DNA of 64,000 nucleotides from SHLQ01 sp047638715 (GTDB lineage Bacteria; Actinomycetota; Acidimicrobiia; Acidimicrobiales; SHLQ01): assembly GCA_047638715.1 (NCBI GenBank), contig JBLIMK010000001.1, positions 1 through 64,000 on the forward strand, written 5' to 3'. This document shows, piece by piece, positions 15,328 to 23,313 of the stretch (position 1 is the stretch's first letter; each line of letters starts with the position of its first letter). The position numbers and the translations under genes were made by a program. Under the pieces are notes generated by a model that made no database searches, was not told the origin of the DNA, and worked only from the letters and a program-made list of their open reading frames with translations.

Positions 15328-17556
15328 ATGGCGTCGACCACTTCGTTTCGAACTTGTCCACTTTGCGAAGCGACTTGCGGATTGGCGATCGAGGTCGAAA
15401 ACGGGGCGGTCACGCGGATTCACGGCGATCGTGACGACGTCTTCTCAAGCGGTTTCTTGTGCCCCAAGGGCACGTCGCTCGGTAAGTTTCACGTCGATCC
15501 CGACCGTCTTCGTCAACCGGTGATCAAGCGCGACGGTGTGCATATTCAGGCGACGTGGAAGCAGGCATACGCCGAAATCTCCGAGCGGCTACTCCCGGTG
15601 CTCGAGGCTTCTGGGCGAGATGGCGCTGCGATGTATCTGGGGAACCCGGTTGTTCATTCCCTCGATCTGCTTCTCTACTCCAAGGCGGTCACGATCGCAC
15701 TGGGTTCGCGCAAGGTGTTCTCAGCTTCGACGGTCGACCAGCGTCCTCGGGAGCTCGCGAGCGCCCTCATCTACGGGTTTTCCGGCACGATCCCAGTACC
15801 TGATCTCGATCGTTCCGACGCGCTGATGATCCTCGGGGCGAATCCAATGGTGAGCAACGGTTCGCTTGCAACGGCGCCGGATTGGCCAGGACGTATCGAG
15901 GCGTTGGTCAGTCGTGGAGGTCGACTCATCGTTGTCGACCCGGCGCGAACGAAGACCGCCGAAGCGGCGACCACACACCTGGCGCCGATACCGGGCACGG
16001 ACATCTTGTTGCTCGCTGCGATGACGACCGAGCTGGTCACGACGAATAGGCACCGTCCTGTCGCCGAAGATCGCCTCACGCTCGAGAGCGTCGCTGATGC
16101 CCTGTCAGCATTCACGCCAGAAACCGTGGCCAAAGCGACCGGCCTCTCGGCCACGTCGATTCGACGTGTGGTCGACGAGCTCGTCGCGAGCGAACGTCCG
16201 TGTGTGTACGGCCGGCTCGGGACCACGATCACGCCGTTCGGAACCACCACCAGTTGGTTGGTCGATGTGGTCAACGCTCTACTCGGGAGCCTCGATAGTC
16301 CCGGGGGAGCGATGTTCCCCAAGAGCGCTGGCGGTTCACGAAACACGCGTGGGCAGGGGCCGATAGGACGACCGCAGTCGCTCGGTCGACGCACCACGGC
16401 CGTATCGAGCCTGCCGATCGAGCTGGGCGAGCATCCCGTCGCAGCTCTCGCTGAGGAGATCGAGAGCAAGAACGTGACCGCAATGATCACCATCGCTGGA
16501 AACCCGGTGCTGTCGTGTCCCGACAGCGACCGGCTCGACGCGGCCTTCGAAACGCTCGACTACATGGTGAGTGTCGACTGCTACTTGAACGAAACGACCC
16601 GTCACGCCGATGTGATACTCCCGCCGCCTTCGCACTTGCAGAAGCCACACTTCGACCTTGCGTTCGCCGCGTTGTCGATCAGGAATGTCGCAAACTACTC
16701 GGCATCGATCTTGCCCTTGGACGACGACGGAGTGGCCGAATGGGAGGTGCTGGCGCGTCTTGCAGCGGTGCTCGGAGGAGCCGACGGACGTCGTGAGGAT
16801 GCTGAAACTGTCGATGGGATGCTCTTCGAAGAGCTCGTGCAAGGCGCCCTGAGCGCACCTGGACGACCGACAGCGGTCGACGCGGCCACGATCGGGGAAG
16901 CTGTCTCGACGTTCTCGGGCCCCGAAAGGTTGCTCGACGTGATTGTTCGGTCGGGTCCCTTTGGCGACTGGTTCGGCGAAGGGGAGGGACTGTCGGTCGC
17001 GAAACTCCTCGATCACCCCCATGGAATCGACCTCGGCCCTCTTGAACCTCGGTTACCGGAGGCGCTTCTCACACCGAGCGGACGGCCCGAGTTCAACCAT
17101 CCAGACCTCATGGCTGACATCGAACGAATCGAAACGCTGCTCGACGTCGACGATGATCCGTCCGTGCTTCGGTTGATCAATCGGCGAACGCTCAGGTCGA
17201 ACAACTCGTGGATGCACAACCTCGAAGTACTCGTGAAGGGAAAGCTGCGTTGCACGATGCAGATGCACCCAGCGGACGCCCAACGGCACGGACTTCAGGC
17301 CGGAGGACGAGCGCGCGTCACGTCCTCGGTCGGCGCGATCGAGATCCAGGTCGACGTGGACGATGCTCTGCGGGAAGGTGTTGTGAGCATTCCTCACGGT
17401 TGGGGTCATGGGGTGCCTGGCACAGCGATGTCGGTGGCTGGCAGGCACCGGGGAGTGAATGTCAACGTGCTGACACCGAGCGGCCTGATCGATCCACTAT
17501 CCGGCACGTCACAGCTCACGGGAATCGCGGTAACCGTCGAAGCCATCGCTGGCTGA
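15328..17556 (+). CDS. Molybdopterin (bis-MGD) oxidoreductase with a [4Fe-4S] site
   Basis: 742-residue catalytic subunit of the DMSO reductase/formate dehydrogenase superfamily. Cys10, Cys13, Cys17 and Cys45 (CPLCEATCG and FLCPKG) can bind a [4Fe-4S] cluster. Then come the molybdopterin-binding blocks, including ILGANPMVSNGS and VVDPARTKTAEAA, and a C-terminal dinucleotide-binding domain (LRSNNSWMHN near residue 625, IPHGWGHG near 690). At the usual Mo-ligand region (~residue 133) I read ASTVDQRP, with no Cys or selenocysteine; Ser or Asp would be the candidate ligand. No Tat signal or partner subunit is visible, so it is probably cytoplasmic. The substrate is unknown. Start: the ATG at 15328. 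Confidence 0.85.
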   Translation: MASTTSFRTCPLCEATCGLAIEVENGAVTRIHGDRDDVFSSGFLCPKGTSLGKFHVDPDRLRQPVIKRDGVHIQATWKQAYAEISERLLPVLEASGRDGAAMYLGNPVVHSLDLLLYSKAVTIALGSRKVFSASTVDQRPRELASALIYGFSGTIPVPDLDRSDALMILGANPMVSNGSLATAPDWPGRIEALVSRGGRLIVVDPARTKTAEAATTHLAPIPGTDILLLAAMTTELVTTNRHRPVAEDRLTLESVADALSAFTPETVAKATGLSATSIRRVVDELVASERPCVYGRLGTTITPFGTTTSWLVDVVNALLGSLDSPGGAMFPKSAGGSRNTRGQGPIGRPQSLGRRTTAVSSLPIELGEHPVAALAEEIESKNVTAMITIAGNPVLSCPDSDRLDAAFETLDYMVSVDCYLNETTRHADVILPPPSHLQKPHFDLAFAALSIRNVANYSASILPLDDDGVAEWEVLARLAAVLGGADGRREDAETVDGMLFEELVQGALSAPGRPTAVDAATIGEAVSTFSGPERLLDVIVRSGPFGDWFGEGEGLSVAKLLDHPHGIDLGPLEPRLPEALLTPSGRPEFNHPDLMADIERIETLLDVDDDPSVLRLINRRTLRSNNSWMHNLEVLVKGKLRCTMQMHPADAQRHGLQAGGRARVTSSVGAIEIQVDVDDALREGVVSIPHGWGHGVPGTAMSVAGRHRGVNVNVLTPSGLIDPLSGTSQLTGIAVTVEAIAG

Positions 17557-17566
17557 ATCGAACAAA

Positions 17567-17572
17567 TAGGAT
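17567..17572 (+). promoter_or_regulatory. -10-like box (TAGGAT) for a leaderless hydrolase gene
   Basis: TAGGAT ends 6 nt before the ATG at 17579, and no Shine-Dalgarno is present. It implies a transcript starting at the A of the ATG. Confidence 0.4.
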
Positions 17573-17578
17573 CTAGGC

Positions 17579-18373
17579 ATGGCCATCATCTTGTCCTCTG
17601 CATTCCCTCTCAATGTCGTGACATCTGGAGACGACCGTCGTCCGCCATTGCTGCTCATCAATCCGCTCGGTACGACAGTCGATTTCTGGGAACCGATGCT
17701 CGAAGTACTCGAATCCCGTTTTTGGATCATTCGGTTCGACCTCCGGGGTCACGGATTGTCGATCGGTCATGTTGAGCCATACGAGATCTCCGATATCGCC
17801 GCCGATGCACTCGCGGTGCTCGATGCGTTGCACGTGCCTCGGGCTCGCGTTCTCGGGTCGTCATTCGGTGGGCTCGCCGCGGCGACTCTGGCGGCTGTTG
17901 CTCCGAACCGAGTGGAGCGCCTGATCCTCGCAGCGACATCGCTTCGCCTTGGCGACGATGTTTGGTGGGCGGAAACAATCGAGCGCGTTCACGAATCGGG
18001 CATGGCCGGCGTCGTCGATCAGCTCGACACGGTCTTCTTCTCCGAAGCCTGGCAACTCGCCGTTCCGGATCGACGAGAAATGGCACGGGCGATGCTGCTG
18101 GCGACGCCGCCAGATGCCTATGTCGCGGGAGCCGAAGCTATTCGAAATGCGGATCTCACCGACATCGCGCCGAACATTCGGGCGAGCACTCTGGTGATTG
18201 TTGGGGACGAGGATCCTGTGTTCGCTTACTGCCCCTCAACCGACCTGCTCGACCTGATCCAAGACGGTGAAGAGGTCAACGTTGGTGGTGCCTTCCACCG
18301 GGTGCTCCTCGAACAGCCGGACCTGATCAGCAACGTGATCAACGAATTTTTGGTCGACCCCGACGCCCGGTAG
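17579..18373 (+). CDS. Alpha/beta hydrolase (3-oxoadipate enol-lactonase-like)
   Basis: 264 residues with a standard alpha/beta hydrolase fold. The oxyanion loop is INPLGTTVDFW, the nucleophile elbow GSSFGG (~residue 100), the acid in GDEDPV (~207), and the His in GAFHRVLLEQP (~239). The overall pattern, especially LGTxxxxW and FDLRGHGxS, is closest to PcaD-like enol-lactonases and related cytoplasmic esterases. No aromatic-degradation genes are adjacent, so the substrate stays open. The stop lies inside a 25-bp tandem repeat shared with the end of menB. It is convergent with menB and has a likely leaderless promoter. Confidence 0.85.
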   Translation: MAIILSSAFPLNVVTSGDDRRPPLLLINPLGTTVDFWEPMLEVLESRFWIIRFDLRGHGLSIGHVEPYEISDIAADALAVLDALHVPRARVLGSSFGGLAAATLAAVAPNRVERLILAATSLRLGDDVWWAETIERVHESGMAGVVDQLDTVFFSEAWQLAVPDRREMARAMLLATPPDAYVAGAEAIRNADLTDIAPNIRASTLVIVGDEDPVFAYCPSTDLLDLIQDGEEVNVGGAFHRVLLEQPDLISNVINEFLVDPDAR

Positions 18374-18411
18374 GGGTCAGAAGCAAGACGCCCGGTTGGG
18401 GTCAGAAGTAA
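18362..18411 (+). repeat. 25-bp tandem duplication across two convergent gene ends
   Basis: GACGCCCGGTAGGGGTCAGA continues as AGCAA (18362-18386), and the same 25 bases recur at 18387-18411 with two changes (A to T at position 11, C to T at position 23). Copy 1 contains the hydrolase stop TAG. Copy 2 contains the menB stop (TGA on the minus strand). Confidence 0.85.
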
Positions 18412-19304
18412 TAGGGGAACGCCGACCAATCCGGTGCTCGCTTCTCTAGGAACGCGTCACGCCCTTCGACGGCTTCGTCGGTCATATACGCAAGGCGCGT
18501 CGCTTCGCCAGCAAACACTTGCTGTCCCACGAGTCCGTCATCGACAAGGTTCATTGCGAATTTTGCCATCCGTTGACCGGTCGGACTCTTTGCGTTCACC
18601 AGCGCACCCCATTCGAGCGCGGTGGTCTCGAGCTCCGCGTGAGGGACCACGGTGTTCACCATCCCCATCGCCGCTGCATCGTCAGCACTGTGGCTCTGTC
18701 CAAGAAAGAAGACCTCGCGCGCCTTCTTCTGGCCGATCATCTTCGCCAGGTATGCAGAGCCATACCCGCCATCGAAACTGGCGACATCGGTATCGGTCTG
18801 CTTGAAGATTCCATGCTCGCGGCTCGCGATTGTGAGGTCGCAGACAACGTGGAGGCTATGCCCGCCACCTACCGCCCAACCTGGTACCACGGCGATAACA
18901 ATCTTTGGCATGAAACGAATCAGCCGTTGTACCTCGAGAATGTGCAGCCGACCCGCTCGGGCTGGATCGACGGTTTCGGCGGTCTCTCCTTCGGCGTACT
19001 GATATCCGGTACGTCCTCGAATTCGCTGGTCGCCGCCGGAACAAAACGCCCATCCTCCATCTTTGGGTGATGGTCCGTTGCCGGTGAGCAATACACAGCC
19101 GACGTCGCTCGACATCCGTGCGTGGTCGAGGCATCGATAGAGCTCATCGACGGTCTGGGGCCGAAACGCGTTTCGAACCTCGGGTCTATCGAATGCGACG
19201 CGCACCGTACCGTGAGCGGTTGCCCGGTGGTAGGTGATGTCGGTGAGGTCCTCGAACCCGGCAATCATCGACCACTGTGACTCGTCAAATATCTCCGAAA
19301 CCAT
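18402..19304 (-). CDS. menB: 1,4-dihydroxy-2-naphthoyl-CoA synthase
   Basis: Crotonase-fold enzyme that closes the naphthoquinone ring from o-succinylbenzoyl-CoA in menaquinone synthesis. 300 residues. Signatures: CSGGDQRIRG, the oxyanion-hole segment PGWAVGGGHSLHVVCDL, and KQTDTDVASFDGGYGSAYLA. The Asp before the SFDGGYG block matches the mycobacterial type, in which a side-chain carboxylate replaces the bicarbonate cofactor. The start is the ATG at 19302-19304, 6 nt after a -10-like TACTCT. The open frame extends upstream to 19421 but only in shadow of the promoter region of the next gene. It is split from menD-menH-menC by three plus-strand peptidase genes. Confidence 0.95.
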   Translation of the reverse strand: MVSEIFDESQWSMIAGFEDLTDITYHRATAHGTVRVAFDRPEVRNAFRPQTVDELYRCLDHARMSSDVGCVLLTGNGPSPKDGGWAFCSGGDQRIRGRTGYQYAEGETAETVDPARAGRLHILEVQRLIRFMPKIVIAVVPGWAVGGGHSLHVVCDLTIASREHGIFKQTDTDVASFDGGYGSAYLAKMIGQKKAREVFFLGQSHSADDAAAMGMVNTVVPHAELETTALEWGALVNAKSPTGQRMAKFAMNLVDDGLVGQQVFAGEATRLAYMTDEAVEGRDAFLEKRAPDWSAFPYYF

Positions 19305-19310
19305 GTCTGG

Positions 19311-19316
19311 AGAGTA
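19311..19316 (-). promoter_or_regulatory. -10-like box (TACTCT) for leaderless menB
   Basis: On the minus strand TACTCT is followed by CCAGAC and the ATG, a 6-nt gap without a Shine-Dalgarno. Confidence 0.4.
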
Positions 19317-19348
19317 GCCGTGAGTGTCCCTCTCATCTGTGCTTGACG

Positions 19349-19354
19349 TATAGA
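19349..19354 (+). promoter_or_regulatory. -10-like box (TATAGA) for the first M15 gene
   Basis: TATAGA lies 6 nt before a GTG at 19361 and about 60 nt before the start I prefer (19415). TTGACG directly abuts it, so it is not correctly spaced to be its -35. Confidence 0.35.
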
Positions 19355-19414
19355 ATTCGCGTGACAACCAACCATTGTTTTGCACTGTGCGTGGCAACCT
19401 GGCAAGGTTTTGTT

Positions 19415-20626
19415 GTGCCACTTCGAACGCGCCGTTGGCGCGCCCTGATTGTCGTCGCCATCGCGACCGTATTCTTGATGCCCGGAAACGTTGTCGCGCA
19501 AGAAGATGATGAAGAACGCCTTGAAGAACTCAAGGAAGAGCGTGAACAGATTCAGGTGGAGGTGGCTGCTTCGGCAGTAAAAGTCGTGGCGGCGGACGCC
19601 GATTTCACTGTTGTGGGCCAGGCGCTCGATGACATCAACGGCCTCGTCGACCTCCAGCAGGCCAGGCTTGCTGACGCCGAGCAAGCGGTTCGATCGGCTG
19701 AACAGCTCGTGGCCCAGGCGGAAGCTCGGCGTCAAGAGATCGACGCTGAGATTGGCGGGCTCTGGACTCTTGTGAGCGATCTCGCGGTAGCGGCATTCAC
19801 TGGCGAGGCCGGTGAGAACGGCGAAGATCTCACCGCGTTTCTGCTGAACGACGATCCAACCGAAGCGGTGCGGCGCCGCAGCCTTGTCGAGTTTCAAACC
19901 GGGAACCTCGCCGACGGCCTCGATCGGATGCGTCAGCTCAATGCTGAGGCGGCACAAGTTGAGGACGATCGCGTACGCGCCGTCGACGCGGCCCTGCTCA
20001 ACAAGAACGAGGTGATTGATCGTCAGGTCGAACTCGACGCGGCTCTCGACGCACAGGTGGAACTGGTGCTCGACGTCGAAGCTCGCCTCGAAGCACGTCT
20101 CGCAGAAGCTCAGTTCTTAGAGGAGATCGACAGCGAAAAGGCGGCCGAAATCCGCCAGCAAGAAGAGTCGATCGCTCGCAGAATCAGAGAAGAAACCGCT
20201 CGCAGGGCCGCAGCGGAGGCCGCCCGACGCGCTGCTTTACGCCCCAAGCCAGCAAACGCTGCCGACGTCGTCGAGGCCGAGGGGTTCTGGGTGCACAAGG
20301 ATGTCCAGGACAACGTTGCTCGAATGATCCGCGACGCTCGTGAAGACGGAGTCCGCCTTAGCGGATACGGCTATCGGTCGTCGCAGCGCACAGCCGAGCT
20401 GCGAGTGATCAACGGTTGTCCCGATGTGTACAACGCCCCGCCGAGTCGTTGCCGGATCCCAACAGCGCGTCCAGGACAGTCAATGCACGAACGAGGCCTC
20501 GCAATCGACTTCCAGAGCTGTTGGCGGGGGTCGGATTGTTACGTATGGCTGACGAACAACGCTGGAAAGTACGGCTACCACAACCTGCCGAGCGAATCCT
20601 GGCACTGGAGTACGAACGGCCGCTAA
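19415..20626 (+). CDS. Secreted coiled-coil M15 (VanY-like) D,D-carboxypeptidase, paralogue 1
   Basis: 403 residues. A signal peptide (basic VPLRTRRWR, then LIVVAIATVFLM, ending near VVAQ) precedes a long acidic coiled coil (~30-275) built of Glu/Ala/Arg-rich helices with a central AAFTGEAGENGEDLTAFLL segment, then an M15B peptidase domain. Zinc and catalytic residues are present: SMHERGLAIDF (His and Asp), and SESWHWS at the end (Glu and His). The enzyme should trim D-Ala from peptidoglycan stems in the wall; the coiled coil may bring it to a regulator, as in PcsB- or EnvC-type hydrolases. I preferred the GTG at 19415 (AAGG 7 nt upstream); a GTG at 19361 adds an odd 18-residue extension. It is first of three tandem paralogues. 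Confidence 0.85.
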   Translation: MPLRTRRWRALIVVAIATVFLMPGNVVAQEDDEERLEELKEEREQIQVEVAASAVKVVAADADFTVVGQALDDINGLVDLQQARLADAEQAVRSAEQLVAQAEARRQEIDAEIGGLWTLVSDLAVAAFTGEAGENGEDLTAFLLNDDPTEAVRRRSLVEFQTGNLADGLDRMRQLNAEAAQVEDDRVRAVDAALLNKNEVIDRQVELDAALDAQVELVLDVEARLEARLAEAQFLEEIDSEKAAEIRQQEESIARRIREETARRAAAEAARRAALRPKPANAADVVEAEGFWVHKDVQDNVARMIRDAREDGVRLSGYGYRSSQRTAELRVINGCPDVYNAPPSRCRIPTARPGQSMHERGLAIDFQSCWRGSDCYVWLTNNAGKYGYHNLPSESWHWSTNGR

Positions 20627-20658
20627 CGCCCGTGACGCCTTTAGGTGTCGGCAGCGAC

Positions 20659-20664
20659 TAGTTT
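20659..20664 (+). promoter_or_regulatory. -10-like box (TAGTTT) for leaderless M15 paralogue 2
   Basis: TAGTTT ends 7 nt before the GTG at 20672, with no Shine-Dalgarno. It lies in the 45-nt gap after the first paralogue, so each copy may be transcribed separately. Confidence 0.35.
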
Positions 20665-20671
20665 CAGGGCT

Positions 20672-21916
20672 GTGATACGTGGCTATCTGCGCGCTTACAA
20701 GCGCGTCCTCGCAGCAGCACTGCTCGCGTTCTGTGCGCTGCTCCTCGTCACTGTTCCAATCGGAGCGCAGGACGACGAGGAACGGTTGGAGGAGTTGAAG
20801 GACGAGCGTGAGCGCATCCAAGCCGACGCTGCTGCTCAGGCGGTCAAAGTGGATGCAGCGAACGTCGACTTCGACGTGCTCGCCAAAGCGCTCGACGACA
20901 TCAACGCGTTCGTCGATCTACAAGAAGCGCGCTTGGCCGATGCCGAACAATCCGTTCGTTCTGCCGAAACCCTCGTCGCACAAGCTGAGCGTCGGCAGAT
21001 CGAAATCGCTGAAGAGGTCTCGACGCTGCAGGCCGATGTGCGCGATCTCGCTATCGCATCCTTCACCGGCGAAAGCGGTGAAAATGGCGAAGATCTAACC
21101 GCCCTGCTGCTGTCCGATGACCCCTCCGAGGCCGCCCGCCGTCGAAGCCTCATCGAATTTCAAACCGGATCGTTGGGCGACGGAATCGACCGACTCCGAT
21201 CGCTCGTTGCGGAGGTGGAGGTCGTCTCTGCTCAGCGACGCGATGCTGTCGCTGCGGCCGAGGATGGTCAGATAGAAGCCTCTCAGCGCAGAGTGGATCT
21301 CGAAGCAGCAAAAGATGCCCAACTCGGGCTCGTTATCGCTGCAGAACTTCGCCTCGATGCCCGCCTCGCCGAAGCTTCAGTGCTCAGCGAACTCGATGCG
21401 GAGAAGGCCGCAGAGATTCGACGCCAGGAAGAGACGATTGCTCGAAGGATTCGACAGGAGGCAGCGAGGCGCGCAGCCATCGCCGCCGCAGCCCAACGAG
21501 CGAGCCGTCCGCCGGTAGCGACCCCCGATGAGATCACGAACGTTCAGGGCTTCAATGTGCACGTGAATATCGCGAGCCAAGTCGATCAGATGATCAGAGC
21601 GGCTCGAGCTGCTGGCGTCGACCTCGGCGGATGGGGATATCGCGACAACATCAAGCAGATCGAGCTTCGACAAAAGCATTGCGGCACGAGCGAATACGAC
21701 GTCTGGGAGAAGCCGGCATCTGCATGTCGGCCGCCAACAGCGCGCCCTGGTCAGTCGATGCACGAACGCGGTTTGGCGATCGATTTCACGTACAACGGTG
21801 GATCGATCACGACACGCTCCAACCCCGGCTTCGTGTGGCTCAAGAACAACGCCCATCGGTGGAGTTTCGTGAATCTTCCATCTGAGCCGTGGCATTGGAG
21901 CACCACCGGTCAGTAG
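20672..21916 (+). CDS. Secreted coiled-coil M15 (VanY-like) D,D-carboxypeptidase, paralogue 2
   Basis: 414 residues, a close copy of the gene before it. The signal peptide is RVLAAALLAFCALLLVTVPIGAQ, and the mature end starts DDEERLEELKDERERIQ. The coiled coil shares long identical stretches with paralogue 1 (GENGEDLTA, RRRSLIEFQTG, SEL/DAEKAAEIRRQEE). The M15B domain has the Zn site SMHERGLAIDF and the terminal SEPWHWS, plus two extra Cys (KHCGT, SACRPP) that correspond to a pair in paralogue 1 and may form a disulphide. Start: the GTG at 20672 opens VIRGYLRAYKR; a start at 20645 would prepend non-conserved residues. It probably hydrolyses stem peptides in the cell wall. Confidence 0.87.
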   Translation: MIRGYLRAYKRVLAAALLAFCALLLVTVPIGAQDDEERLEELKDERERIQADAAAQAVKVDAANVDFDVLAKALDDINAFVDLQEARLADAEQSVRSAETLVAQAERRQIEIAEEVSTLQADVRDLAIASFTGESGENGEDLTALLLSDDPSEAARRRSLIEFQTGSLGDGIDRLRSLVAEVEVVSAQRRDAVAAAEDGQIEASQRRVDLEAAKDAQLGLVIAAELRLDARLAEASVLSELDAEKAAEIRRQEETIARRIRQEAARRAAIAAAAQRASRPPVATPDEITNVQGFNVHVNIASQVDQMIRAARAAGVDLGGWGYRDNIKQIELRQKHCGTSEYDVWEKPASACRPPTARPGQSMHERGLAIDFTYNGGSITTRSNPGFVWLKNNAHRWSFVNLPSEPWHWSTTGQ

Positions 21917-21975
21917 TCCGGTGTCCACGTGGGCCAAACGGCTCATCTGCGTGGTGAAAAGACCGATGGAGGATC

Positions 21976-23313
21976 GTGCTTCTCCTCTCTCGCCGCGCAG
22001 CGGTTTCAGTGGCGCCGATCGCTGCGCTTGCAGCATCCGTTGTTGTGATTCCGATCGGTCAGGTGCGTGCTCAGGACGACGCCCAGGAGATCGAGGAACT
22101 CAAGGAAGAGCGGGAGCGAGTCGCGAAAGAAGCGGCGATCGCGGTGGGTGATATCGACGTCGTGACAGCCACCGTCGAGGACGTGACGAAGGCGCTCGAC
22201 GCTCTCGCGGTGTTCGTGGACCTGCAACGGATTCGCCTTGACGAGGCAACGTCGTTCTATGACGCAGCCTTGGACGCCATCGGTGCCGCACGCCTATCCC
22301 GTCAAACCGTGCTCAGCGAGGCTGACATCGTCCGTGTTCACCTCACCAACCTCGCCGTATCGAGCTTCACCGGTGAAAGCGGGACCTCGGGAGAAGACCT
22401 CACAAACCTTATGCTGTCGGACGACCCGGGTCTATCGGCACGATTCATCCACCTGCTCGAGCTGCAAACAGGGTCATTGAGCGACGGGATCGACCATCTT
22501 CGGCTGCTCGAGGTCGAGGCGGACCTACTCATCGTCGAAGAGGCGTCTGCCGTCGAGCGATCCGCCGCGGGACTCGCCTTGGTCGACCGGCGTACAAAAG
22601 AACTTGAAGAGGCGCTCCAATTGCAGGGGAGGGTCGTGACAGCCGCCGAGATCCGCCTCGAGTCCAAAATTGCCGAGGCCGCGATCCTGCAAGATCGTGA
22701 TGTTGAGTTGGCTACAAAGATTCGAGATAAACAGACGGCGATCAATCAACGTGTGGCCACGAGCGCTCGAACGAACGGTGTGCAGATCCCGACGCCCGTC
22801 GATCTCGACGACATCGTACGGCTCGACTTTTACGTCCCGGGCCAGCTTCCCGAGGCAAAGGTCGACCCCGATACTGGGGAGGAGCTCCCGGTGATCATCC
22901 CACTCGAGGTTGAACCGTTCCTTCAGATCGAAGTTCATCGAGATATCGAAGAGCAGACGCGCTCACTGTTCGAGAAGGCGTTTGCATCCGGCATCGAGCT
23001 GGCTGGATGGGGCTATCGCCCAATTCAGCTCCAGATCGAACTCAGGGCTGCGCATTGTGGCGGTTCCGACTTCGACATCTGGCATCGACCGGTGTTCGAG
23101 TGTGCGCCTCCTACAGCACGACCCGGCTTCTCAAAACATGAACAAGGTCGCGCGATCGACTTCACATTCCGCGGTCAATCGATTCAGTCAAAGGAGAACC
23201 CAGCGTTCGCGTGGCTGCAACAGAACGCACCCGCGTACGGCTTCGAGAACCTCGAATCAGAACCGTGGCACTGGAGCATTTCCAAGGGCAAGGAAAAAGC
23301 CCCGGCGAACTAG
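21976..23313 (+). CDS. Secreted coiled-coil M15 (VanY-like) D,D-carboxypeptidase, paralogue 3
   Basis: 445 residues, the most diverged of the three. Signal peptide LLLSRRAAVSVAPIAALAAS to VRAQ, then a coiled coil keeping the SSFTGESGTSGEDLTNLMLS and LLELQTGSLSDGIDHLR blocks. About 45 extra residues (~275-320, including LDFYVPGQLPEAKVDPDTGE) sit between coiled coil and peptidase. Zn residues are intact: SKHEQGRAIDF and SEPWHWS, and the Cys pair (HCGG, FECAPP) is kept. The GTG has GGAGG only 3 nt away, unusually close. The stop overlaps the menC stop on the other strand (shared CTAG). The insert suggests a changed orientation or partner relative to the other two. Confidence 0.85.
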   Translation: MLLLSRRAAVSVAPIAALAASVVVIPIGQVRAQDDAQEIEELKEERERVAKEAAIAVGDIDVVTATVEDVTKALDALAVFVDLQRIRLDEATSFYDAALDAIGAARLSRQTVLSEADIVRVHLTNLAVSSFTGESGTSGEDLTNLMLSDDPGLSARFIHLLELQTGSLSDGIDHLRLLEVEADLLIVEEASAVERSAAGLALVDRRTKELEEALQLQGRVVTAAEIRLESKIAEAAILQDRDVELATKIRDKQTAINQRVATSARTNGVQIPTPVDLDDIVRLDFYVPGQLPEAKVDPDTGEELPVIIPLEVEPFLQIEVHRDIEEQTRSLFEKAFASGIELAGWGYRPIQLQIELRAAHCGGSDFDIWHRPVFECAPPTARPGFSKHEQGRAIDFTFRGQSIQSKENPAFAWLQQNAPAYGFENLESEPWHWSISKGKEKAPAN

